Origin: Butyricicoccus pullicaecorum
GTDB lineage: Bacteria > Bacillota > Clostridia > Oscillospirales > Butyricicoccaceae
Direction: 5' to 3'
NCBI GenBank assembly: GCA_018365995.1
Contig: JAGZIY010000001.1
Coordinates: 1 to 64,000 of the forward strand
DNA length: 64,000 nucleotides
Made by a program: the position numbers and the translations under genes. The notes under the pieces are model-generated. The model saw nothing but the letters and a program-made list of their open reading frames with translations, did not search any database and was not told the origin of the DNA. Every line of letters begins with the position of its first letter. Position 1 is the first letter of the stretch. Of this stretch, positions 50,550 through 58,035 are shown in pieces.

Positions 50550-51735
50550 AAGCCTGGACAGCAGCACGGAGTGCATCTGCGCGGTCGGTATCCTCCCAGC
50601 GAACACCGAGGTCTTCACGACCCATGTGACCATATGCTGCGAGCTTTCGGTAAATCGGACGGCGCAAGTCCAATGTCTTGATGATTGCAGCAGGACGCAA
50701 ATCAAATACCTTTTCAACAGCAGCCTCCAGTTTTTCTTCCTCGACCTTACCAGTACCAAAGGTATCTACCATGATAGAAACGGGCTTTGCAACACCGATT
50801 GCATAGGCAAGCTGTACCTCACAGCGGGATGCAAGACCAGCTGCAACGATATTCTTTGCAACATAGCGTGCTGCATAGGCTGCGGAGCGGTCAACCTTGG
50901 TCGGATCCTTGCCGGAGAACGCACCGCCGCCATGACGGCCGATACCGCCATAGGTATCGACAATGATTTTACGTCCTGTCAGACCAGAGTCACCCTGTGG
51001 ACCGCCGATTACAAAGCGTCCGGTTGGGTTGACGTAGATCTTTGTGTTTTCATCAAGCAGGTCAGCCGGAGCAGTTGCTTTGATGACATGCTCCAGAATA
51101 TCCGCACGAATCTGCTCAAGAGAAACATCGGGTGCATGCTGAGAGGAAACAACAACGGCTTCCAGACGAATTGGACGGTTATCATCATCATATTCTACCG
51201 TTACCTGTGTCTTGCCATCTGGACGGAGATACGGCAGGGTACCATTTTTGCGAACCTCGGTCAATCGCTGTGCCATCTTGTGTGCGAGGGAAATGGGAAG
51301 CGGCATCAGTTCCGGCGTTTCGTCGCAGGCATAACCAAACATCATGCCCTGATCGCCGGCGCCATTTTCCAGCGCCGCGTCTGCATCACCTTCCTTGCGC
51401 TCAAGAGAGTTGTCGACACCCAATGCAATATCCGCAGACTGCTCGTCGATGGAGGTAACAACTGCACAGGTGCTTGCGTCAAAGCCATACTTTGCACGGG
51501 TGTAGCCAATATCCTGAATCACAGCGCGTGCAACCTTTGGAATGTCTACATAGCAGTTGGTTGTAATTTCGCCCATGACAGATACAATGCCAGTCGTCAC
51601 AGTGGTTTCGCAGGCAACGCGGGCAGTTGGGTCCTGTGCATAGATTGCGTCCAAGACGGCATCGGAAATCTGGTCGCAGATTTTGTCCGGATGTCCTTCA
51701 GTAACAGATTCAGAAGTAAACAGATGTCTTGCCAT
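50548..51735 (-). CDS. metK: S-adenosylmethionine synthetase
   Basis: 395 residues. SVTEGHPDKICDQISDAVLD near 9, GAGDQGMMFGYA near 113, GGPQGDSGLTGRKIIVDTYG near 226 and GGGAFSGKDPTKVDRSAAY near 250 are the conserved signatures. It makes SAM from methionine and ATP. GAAAGGA precedes the ATG. It lies behind a SAM-I riboswitch, so it is repressed by its own product. Confidence 0.98.
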   Translation of the reverse strand: MARHLFTSESVTEGHPDKICDQISDAVLDAIYAQDPTARVACETTVTTGIVSVMGEITTNCYVDIPKVARAVIQDIGYTRAKYGFDASTCAVVTSIDEQSADIALGVDNSLERKEGDADAALENGAGDQGMMFGYACDETPELMPLPISLAHKMAQRLTEVRKNGTLPYLRPDGKTQVTVEYDDDNRPIRLEAVVVSSQHAPDVSLEQIRADILEHVIKATAPADLLDENTKIYVNPTGRFVIGGPQGDSGLTGRKIIVDTYGGIGRHGGGAFSGKDPTKVDRSAAYAARYVAKNIVAAGLASRCEVQLAYAIGVAKPVSIMVDTFGTGKVEEEKLEAAVEKVFDLRPAAIIKTLDLRRPIYRKLAAYGHMGREDLGVRWEDTDRADALRAAVQA

Positions 51736-51780
51736 AGTAAAAAATCCTTTCTTGTGTGCATACCCTCGTATGTAGAAAAG

Positions 51781-51925
51781 AAAAACTCCCGCGGAAGCGG
51801 GAGCACATTAGCGAGTTCAGCCTCATCTTTACGATACTACCGCCGGATTTGGCACCTTACGAATTTGCAGGTTGCCGGGTTTCATAGGGCCGATCCCTCC
51901 ACCGCTCTTGATAAGGTATGCAGTT
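51781..51925 (-). ncRNA. SAM-I (S-box) riboswitch with terminator, upstream of metK
   Basis: On the minus strand the leader reads CTTATCAAGAGCGGTGGAGG, then GATCGGCCC, ATGAAACCCGGCAACC, and CGGTAGTATCGTAAAGATGAG, the S-box core with its kink-turn and SAM-binding bases. The expression platform is the hairpin CTCCCGC-TTCC-GCGGGAG with TTTTT at 51804-51781. Bound SAM should favour termination before metK. Confidence 0.93.
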
Positions 51926-51940
51926 GTTTTGTTTGACCCT

Positions 51941-51969
51941 ATTATATCGTTATGGTCGATGTTTGTCAA
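51941..51969 (-). promoter_or_regulatory. SigA-type promoter of the SAM riboswitch/metK
   Basis: Minus strand TTGACA (51969-51964), 17-base spacer, TATAAT (51946-51941). Confidence 0.88.
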
Positions 51970-52117
51970 GAACAAGAAGAAATTATTTTTCATGGGCGGG
52001 GGAAGAGCTATTTGGTAGAAAAAAGGCGTGCTTTGTCGGATATGTAAAAATCTTGTAAAATCAAAACCCTGTGCTGGAAAAAATAAATATCATATGATAT
52101 AGTTATAGTCGGAATTG

Positions 52118-52190
52118 CCTGTTACCGCGTGTCTGCCAGCTTTTGCGCCTGTCTCAGCTGTGTAGGATAGACGTTTAACAGGACTTTTTT
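52118..52190 (+). ncRNA. Structured leader ending in a terminator-like U-tract, upstream of the activase gene
   Basis: CCTGTTA (52118-52124) pairs with TAACAGG (52176-52182), and CGTGTCT with AGACG inside it; an inner CAGC/GCTG pair lies in the enclosed 40 bases. ACTTTTTT follows. A possible -10 (TATGAT) lies at about 52094. The rest of the gap to 52337 holds no gene. It may be an attenuator or a small RNA; it does not match a riboswitch class I recognise. Confidence 0.45.
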
Positions 52191-52336
52191 CTGCCTGTTT
52201 TGTTCCTGTTTGCAGCAGAAGATACGAAGTATTAAACATTTCGGTCTGAATATAAGAATAAAATAGAATGAAGGTTATAAGTGGATAAAGAAACAGGATA
52301 AGGTTTATTTTTTAATAAATGAACGGGGAGAGAACT

Positions 52337-55270
52337 ATGGATACAGATATCTATTTGGGGATTGACATTGGTTCAACGACCGTCAAGCTCGTTGCCGTGC
52401 AGGACGGAGCAATTATTTATAAGAAGTATGAGCGCCATTTTTCTAAGGTACGTGAGAAGGCATGTGAGATGCTGGAAATGGCAAAGGATATCCTTGGCGA
52501 TTGTCGCCTTCATACAGCAATCACAGGCTCGGCGGGGTTGGGCGTGGCAAATGCAAGTGGTGTTGACTTTGTGCAGGAGGTCTTTGCGGCAAGAAAGGCT
52601 GTTGGCGTACACGTACCATCGGCAGATGTGGTGATTGAATTAGGCGGCGAAGATGCCAAAATTATATTCCTGAAAGGACAGCTGGAGGAGCGTATGAACG
52701 GTTCCTGTGCCGGAGGGACAGGGGCGTTTATCGATCAGATGGCGGTTCTGCTTGATGTGACACCGGAGGAATTGGATACACTGAGCCAGAATGCTGAGCG
52801 GATCTATACCATTGCATCGCGCTGCGGCGTCTTTGCAAAGACAGATATCCAGCCGCTGCTCAATGAAGGGGCAAGAAAAGAAGATGTGGCAGCATCCATC
52901 TTTCAGGCAGTCGTCAACCAAACCTTGACAGGGCTTGCACAGGGACGCGTCATTACGGGAGACGTCTTGTTTTTAGGCGGTCCACTGTTCTTTTTTAAGG
53001 GATTACAGGCACGGTTTCGAGAGACACTGCACCTCAATGATGCACATGCGCACTTTCCGGAACTTGCGCCCTATGCAATTGCGGCAGGCGCTGCAGAATA
53101 TGCGAAAAATACCGAGCGGGTCTATACCTATACAGAAATTTTAACTGTTTTACAGCGGACAACCGATGTATCCGTGACCAGTCATTATTTGCCACCGCTT
53201 TTTACCTCGCAGCAGGAATATCAGGAATTTTCTGCGCGGCATGCAAGCTATAATGTGATGACGCGGCATGTCTCTATGTATGAGGGAGACGCCTATCTTG
53301 GCATAGATTGTGGCTCTACAACAACCAAGCTGGTTTTGATGAGTGAGGATAATCAGATTTTATATCATCATTACTCGTCGAATAAGGGAAATCCGGTCAG
53401 CGTTATCGAAGAACAGCTTGGAAAGCTTTATGAACTGTGTGGGGATCGGGTACATATTCGTGCCTCTGCTGTCACGGGTTATGGCGAGGCACTCATTCAA
53501 AATGCGTTCGGAATCGACCATGGATTGGTGGAAACCGTTGCGCATTTTCGTGCAGCTCGACATTTTTGCCCAGAAGTCAATTTCATTATTGATATTGGCG
53601 GGCAGGATATCAAATGCTTCAAAATCCGCAATGGCTGCGTGGACAATATCTTCTTGAATGAGGCGTGTTCGTCGGGCTGCGGCTCTTTTATTGAAACCTT
53701 TGCGCGCTCCATGGGCTATTCCATTGAGGAATTTTGCAAGTTGGGGCTATTCTCCAAGCAGCCGCTCGATTTGGGCTCCCGCTGTACCGTGTTTATGAAT
53801 TCCTCGGTCAAGCAGGCGCAGAAGGATGGCGCTTCCATTGACATGATTTCGGCAGGACTCTCGGTTTCTGTGGTCAAAAATGCGCTTTATAAGGTCATTC
53901 GTGCACAAGAGGATTTGGGGAAACATATTGTCGTACAGGGCGGCACATTCTTGAATGATGCCATTTTGCGCTCCTTTGAACAGGAGATTGGCAGGGAGGT
54001 CACACGTCCGGCGATTTCCGGACTGATGGGTGCCTATGGCGCGGCACTTTATGCAAAGGATCACTGTGCGCAAACGAGCAGCTTGATTTTGTCCGGAGAA
54101 CTGACCCAGTTTCAGCACAGTGTCAGCAGCGTGCGCTGTGGGCTGTGTACAAATCACTGCAATTTGACAGTCAACAGCTTTTCTGGCGGCAGACGCTTTA
54201 TTTCGGGCAATCGCTGTGAGCGTCCGCTTGGAAAATCGGCGAATATGGACCTTCCGGATTTGTACCGCTGGAAATATGAATATCTGCGCGGGTTCCAGAC
54301 AAAATCTGGTAGAGAACAGATTGGTTTGCCGTTTGCACTGAATTTCTATGAACTTCTGCCATTTTGGCATACATTTTTGAGTGAATTGGGATTTGAGGTC
54401 ATACTGAGCGACCCTTCCTCTCATGAACTGTACATGAAGGGACAGCACTCCATTCCATCGGATACCGTGTGCTATCCGGCGAAGCTGGTGCATGGACATA
54501 TCGAAAACCTGATCCAAAAGGGCATACATTCCATTTTCTATCCCTGTATGACCTATAATTTGGATGAGGGACGTGCGGATAACTGCTATAACTGCCCGGT
54601 CGTTGCGTATTACCCCGAGCTTCTCGCAGCAAATGTCGCAGAGCTTCAGCAGGTTGACTTTATGATGCCGTATTTTGAACTGAATGACCCAAAGCGGTTC
54701 CGAAAATTTGCAGCACGATTCTTCTGTGAAAAATATCCGTGGATTCGAAAGCTGGATATCCGACGTGCCGCAGCCGCTGCCTATCGTGCATTGCAGCGTT
54801 ATTATGATGCAGTGCGGGCACAGGGAGAACAGGCCATTGCCTATGCCGATGCCAACGGTCTATCCATTGCTGTTTTGGCAGGCAGACCCTATCACATCGA
54901 TCCGGAAATCAATCATGGCATGAACCAGATGATTGCCTCCTATGGTATGGTGGTCGTTTCGGAAGATGCCGTATGGCAGCTTGCAAAAGCACCCAATGTG
55001 CAAGTCTTGAATCAGTGGACATACCATTCCCGTATGTATGGCGCGGCAAATTATGTTGCACAAAAGCCCAATGCACACTTGATTCAGCTGGTGTCCTTTG
55101 GCTGCGGTATAGATGCCATTACGACCGATGAGGTGCGTGCGATTGTAGAAAAAAGCGGGAAAATTTACACCCAGCTGAAAATTGATGAAATCAATAATTT
55201 AGGTGCGGCACGGATTCGTATTCGCAGTATGCTTGCCGCCATTGAGGAGGAGAAGAAGCGTGCAAAATAA
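52337..55270 (+). CDS. 2-hydroxyacyl-CoA dehydratase-type activase with two BadF/BadG ATPase domains and DUF2229
   Basis: 977 residues from the ATG at 52337 (GGGGAGAG 4 bases upstream). Two ASKHA ATPase domains: LGIDIGSTTVKLVAVQDG near 6 with GSCAGGTGAFID near 123, and LGIDCGSTTTKLVLMSED near 320 with NEACSSGCGSFIETFA near 438, the latter holding the cysteines of the bridging [4Fe-4S] cluster. A CGLCTNHCNL cluster near 605 opens a DUF2229 domain with VCYPAKLVHGH near 713 and PCMTYNLDEGRADNCYNCPV near 736. Such activases use ATP to send electrons to a radical dehydratase. Overlaps the next gene by 11 bases. Confidence 0.9.
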   Translation: MDTDIYLGIDIGSTTVKLVAVQDGAIIYKKYERHFSKVREKACEMLEMAKDILGDCRLHTAITGSAGLGVANASGVDFVQEVFAARKAVGVHVPSADVVIELGGEDAKIIFLKGQLEERMNGSCAGGTGAFIDQMAVLLDVTPEELDTLSQNAERIYTIASRCGVFAKTDIQPLLNEGARKEDVAASIFQAVVNQTLTGLAQGRVITGDVLFLGGPLFFFKGLQARFRETLHLNDAHAHFPELAPYAIAAGAAEYAKNTERVYTYTEILTVLQRTTDVSVTSHYLPPLFTSQQEYQEFSARHASYNVMTRHVSMYEGDAYLGIDCGSTTTKLVLMSEDNQILYHHYSSNKGNPVSVIEEQLGKLYELCGDRVHIRASAVTGYGEALIQNAFGIDHGLVETVAHFRAARHFCPEVNFIIDIGGQDIKCFKIRNGCVDNIFLNEACSSGCGSFIETFARSMGYSIEEFCKLGLFSKQPLDLGSRCTVFMNSSVKQAQKDGASIDMISAGLSVSVVKNALYKVIRAQEDLGKHIVVQGGTFLNDAILRSFEQEIGREVTRPAISGLMGAYGAALYAKDHCAQTSSLILSGELTQFQHSVSSVRCGLCTNHCNLTVNSFSGGRRFISGNRCERPLGKSANMDLPDLYRWKYEYLRGFQTKSGREQIGLPFALNFYELLPFWHTFLSELGFEVILSDPSSHELYMKGQHSIPSDTVCYPAKLVHGHIENLIQKGIHSIFYPCMTYNLDEGRADNCYNCPVVAYYPELLAANVAELQQVDFMMPYFELNDPKRFRKFAARFFCEKYPWIRKLDIRRAAAAAYRALQRYYDAVRAQGEQAIAYADANGLSIAVLAGRPYHIDPEINHGMNQMIASYGMVVVSEDAVWQLAKAPNVQVLNQWTYHSRMYGAANYVAQKPNAHLIQLVSFGCGIDAITTDEVRAIVEKSGKIYTQLKIDEINNLGAARIRIRSMLAAIEEEKKRAK

Positions 55271-56501
55271 TCATGTTCCATTTACCGAAGAAATGAAAAA
55301 GGATTATACCATTCTGGTACCCAATATGCTGCCCATTCAGTTTGGGTTGATTTTACAGGTGATGAGAAATTATGGCTACCACATGGAGCTTCTGACCACA
55401 GAGGGTCCAGCAATCATTGAACAGGGGCTTAAAAACGTACATAATGATACCTGCTATCCGGCAATGCTGGTCATCGGGCAGCTCATGGATGCCATTGAGA
55501 GCGGGAATTATGACCCGCACAAGGTTGCACTCATTATGAGCCAGACCGGAGGCGGCTGTCGGGCATCGAACTATATTCACCTGATGCGCAAAGCGCTGCA
55601 TAACAATGGATATGATTACATTCCAGTGATTTCACTCAACTTTTCGGGGCTGGAAAACAATCCGGGCTTTCACATCACGCCGCAAATGTTTTTGCAGATT
55701 GCGTACAGTGTGCTGGTGGGCGACCTGATTATGCAGATCTATAACCAGTGCCGTCCCTATGAGGTGGTTGCTGGCAGTGCGAAGAAAGCAGTTGAGATCT
55801 GTATGCGCACGGTTGCAGAACGCTTTACCAGCAATCGGTTGGTTTCCTACCGTGAGGTGCGCCGCCTATATCGTTTTGTACTTGAGACCTTTGGCAGACT
55901 GAAGCTGGATTTCAGCCAGCGCAAAAAACGTGTGGGCATCGTTGGAGAAATTTATGTGAAGTTTTCACCACTCGGAAACAATCATTTGGAGGATTTTCTG
56001 ATTGCAGAGAATTGTGAACCTGTTTTGCCCGGGCTTCTGGATTTCTGCCTGTACACAATTTATAATGGAATAGAGGACTATGCACTCTATGGACGTGCGG
56101 CAAAGACGGCGCTGCGCAATCGGCTGCTCTATCAGTTTGTGTTGGGAAAACAAAAGGACATGATAGCAATGATCGAACAGCATGGCAAATTTCGTGCGCC
56201 TGCTGCCTTTGACCCCATTCGAAAGCTGTCACAAGAAATCATTGGTGCTGGTGTGAAGATGGGAGAAGGTTGGCTGCTGCCGGCAGAGATGGTGGAACTG
56301 ATTACAGAGGGGGTTGACCATATCATTTGCGCCCAGCCATTTGGCTGCCTGCCCAATCATATTGCCGGAAAAGGCATGATCCGCAAGATTCGGGAGCGCT
56401 ATCCGCAGGCGAACATCGTATCGGTAGACTATGATCCCAGTGCTTCTAAAATCAATCAGGAAAACCGCATCAAGCTTATGCTCTCAGCAGACGAGATGTA
56501 G
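55260..56501 (+). CDS. 2-hydroxyacyl-CoA dehydratase (HgdB-like) family protein
   Basis: 413 residues from GTG 55260, with AGGAGGAGAAG upstream inside the preceding gene. KDYTILVPNMLPIQFGL near 13, NDTCYPAMLVIGQL near 57, SQTGGGCRASNYIHLMRKAL near 91, GIVGEIYVKFSPLGNNHLE near 225 and QPFGCLPNHIAGKG near 362 match the C-terminal part of large clostridial YjiL-type proteins, in which activase and dehydratase are one chain of about 1400 residues. The three Cys (NDTC, GGGC, FGC) may bind an Fe-S cluster. The substrate is not known. Confidence 0.88.
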   Translation: MQNNHVPFTEEMKKDYTILVPNMLPIQFGLILQVMRNYGYHMELLTTEGPAIIEQGLKNVHNDTCYPAMLVIGQLMDAIESGNYDPHKVALIMSQTGGGCRASNYIHLMRKALHNNGYDYIPVISLNFSGLENNPGFHITPQMFLQIAYSVLVGDLIMQIYNQCRPYEVVAGSAKKAVEICMRTVAERFTSNRLVSYREVRRLYRFVLETFGRLKLDFSQRKKRVGIVGEIYVKFSPLGNNHLEDFLIAENCEPVLPGLLDFCLYTIYNGIEDYALYGRAAKTALRNRLLYQFVLGKQKDMIAMIEQHGKFRAPAAFDPIRKLSQEIIGAGVKMGEGWLLPAEMVELITEGVDHIICAQPFGCLPNHIAGKGMIRKIRERYPQANIVSVDYDPSASKINQENRIKLMLSADEM

Positions 56502-56565
56502 GCTGTGAAAGCGCCATGGACTGAAAACAGCAAGCGTTGTATCGGTATCACCAATTTTTTGAAAA

Positions 56566-56602
56566 GGCAGCACCGCAAATCTTGGGTGCTGTCTTTATTT
56601 TT
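56566..56602 (+). terminator. Intrinsic terminator after the dehydratase gene
   Basis: GGCAGCACC pairs with GGTGCTGTC around a 10-base loop, followed by TTTATTTTT. Confidence 0.85.
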
Positions 56603-56605
56603 GGG

Positions 56606-56634
56606 TTGACTTTGTATCAAAAAGCGGATATCCT
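56606..56634 (+). promoter_or_regulatory. SigA-type promoter of the ThrE pair
   Basis: TTGACT (56606-56611), 17-base spacer, TATCCT (56629-56634). Confidence 0.6.
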
Positions 56635-56661
56635 GAAAAAGAAAGAAATGGGAGGTCCAAA

Positions 56662-57438
56662 ATGGAGATCATGACAGGAACAGAACTGCTGAATGCTGCA
56701 CTGATGGTTGGGACGCGACTGCTTGCCTGTGGTGCGGAGATTTATCGTGTGGAGGAGTCGGTCGCTCGTATTTGCCTTGCCTATGGTGCAAAATCTGCTG
56801 ATGTCTATGCGGTACCAACTGCAATTATTGCAACCATTCAGATGGACGAGGTAGGAACCATATCACAGGTATGCCGTATTACACAGCGCGGTACCAATAT
56901 CAACAAGGTAGATGCACTTAATACTTTGTGCCGTTCGGTCTGCATTTGTCCCATTTCCTATAAGCAGATGCAAAAAGAGATTGCGCAGATTGATGCCTGC
57001 TCCGTATATTCTGATCGGGTGCTGTATCTTGCCTGCGGCGGCGGCTCCATGTTTTTTGCGCTGCTCTTTGGGGCAGATGTTGCGGGTGGGCTTTTGGCAT
57101 TCGTAATTGGATTTTTATTGCAGATTTTTATGATATTCGGCGGGCGGCTGGGTATGCACCCACTGTTTACCAATCTGTTTGGTGGGATATGGATTAGCTT
57201 CTGTGCGCTGCTGGGAGCGGCGGTTGGCATCTGCGCAAATTATGACGTGGTCATTATTGGTTCGATTATGCCGCTCGTACCCGGTCTTTTGATGACCAAT
57301 TCGATTCGGGATATGATTGCAGGTGATTTTATGGCAGGTATCAGCCGGTTTTCGGAGGCATTTCTCATCGCGGCAGGTATTGCGGCTGGTGCTGCTATTC
57401 CGCTCAGTATGAGTCAGCTTTTATTGGGAGTATTTTGA
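56662..57438 (+). CDS. Threonine/serine exporter, N-terminal (ThrE/YjjP) subunit
   Basis: 258 residues, ATG with GGGAGG 8 bases upstream. A soluble N-terminal half (ACGAEIYRVEESVARICLAYG near 21, a typical GAEIYRVEE signature of PF06738) and five membrane helices. With the following protein it should form a ThrE-type amino acid exporter, as in the YjjP-YjjB pair of E. coli. The stop lies 2 bases before the next ATG. Confidence 0.92.
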   Translation: MEIMTGTELLNAALMVGTRLLACGAEIYRVEESVARICLAYGAKSADVYAVPTAIIATIQMDEVGTISQVCRITQRGTNINKVDALNTLCRSVCICPISYKQMQKEIAQIDACSVYSDRVLYLACGGGSMFFALLFGADVAGGLLAFVIGFLLQIFMIFGGRLGMHPLFTNLFGGIWISFCALLGAAVGICANYDVVIIGSIMPLVPGLLMTNSIRDMIAGDFMAGISRFSEAFLIAAGIAAGAAIPLSMSQLLLGVF

Positions 57439-57440
57439 CT

Positions 57441-57896
57441 ATGGAACAGGTTTTCTATCAAACACTGATGAGCGGGCTTGCCAGTCTATGCTTCGGTGTG
57501 ATGTTTCAGGTGCGAGGAAGGAACCTCGTTTGTGCAGGCATTGCAGGGGGTGTCGCATGGTTTGTGTATATGCTGGTGGGACATTTCACCCAGACGGCGC
57601 TTACAGCCTATTTTTTGGCAACTGTGGCGACAACGATTTATGCAGAGGTACTTGCGCGTATCCTGCGTACACCGGCCATTGTATTTTTAGCAGTTGGGAT
57701 TATTCCGCTCGTACCCGGGGGCGGAATCTATCGCACAATGCTGCTGAGTATTCGGGGTACGCCTGATGAAGCGTTGGCAGCAGGAATCCATACCATTCAG
57801 ATTGCTGGGGCGATTGCGATGGGGGTTGTCATTGTTTCCTCCATTGTTCGCGTCTTTTGGCATCAAAATAAACTAACAGTACCGCCGAAACCTTAA
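57441..57896 (+). CDS. Threonine/serine exporter, C-terminal (YjjB) subunit
   Basis: 151 residues from ATG 57441 (GGGAG 10 bases upstream; a TTG at 57435 is in frame but too near). Four to five membrane helices with VGIIPLVPGGGIYRTML near 89, the ThrE C-terminal signature (PF12821). It completes the exporter with the upstream gene. Confidence 0.92.
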   Translation: MEQVFYQTLMSGLASLCFGVMFQVRGRNLVCAGIAGGVAWFVYMLVGHFTQTALTAYFLATVATTIYAEVLARILRTPAIVFLAVGIIPLVPGGGIYRTMLLSIRGTPDEALAAGIHTIQIAGAIAMGVVIVSSIVRVFWHQNKLTVPPKP

Positions 57897-57901
57897 ATCT
57901 T

Positions 57902-57938
57902 TCCCTTGACAGAGGATTTCTCTGTCAAGGGATTTTTT
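57902..57938 (+). terminator. Intrinsic terminator after the ThrE pair
   Basis: TCCCTTGACAGA pairs perfectly with TCTGTCAAGGGA, followed by TTTTTT. Confidence 0.92.
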
Positions 57939-57960
57939 GTGTCAGCGGATAAAAAGATGC

Positions 57961-57989
57961 TTGACAAAATTAGAGAAGCTGTTTATACT
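57961..57989 (+). promoter_or_regulatory. SigA-type promoter of the copper operon
   Basis: Perfect TTGACA (57961-57966), 17-base spacer, TATACT (57984-57989). Confidence 0.85.
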
Positions 57990-58001
57990 AAAACCACAAA
58001 C

Positions 58002-58021
58002 ACCCCCTACCTACAGGGGGG
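58002..58021 (+). promoter_or_regulatory. CsoR-type operator
   Basis: CCCCCT-ACCTAC-AGGGGG, a G-tract inverted repeat of the kind CsoR binds, 12 bases past the -10 box. Its right arm runs into the ribosome binding site (GGAGGAGG) of copA. Confidence 0.7.
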
Positions 58022-58035
58022 AGGAGGTAAAGTGC

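Noticed and set aside
50452..51936. Long plus-strand open frame (494 codons) covering metK
   Set aside because: Antisense to metK and its riboswitch, Cys-rich nonsense composition, no start signal.
55203..55270. Possible sequencing frameshift joining the two activase/dehydratase genes
   Set aside because: Both parts have complete domain edges, and the second has a good binding site and GTG, so a true split is the simpler reading; kept as a finding, not called a pseudogene.
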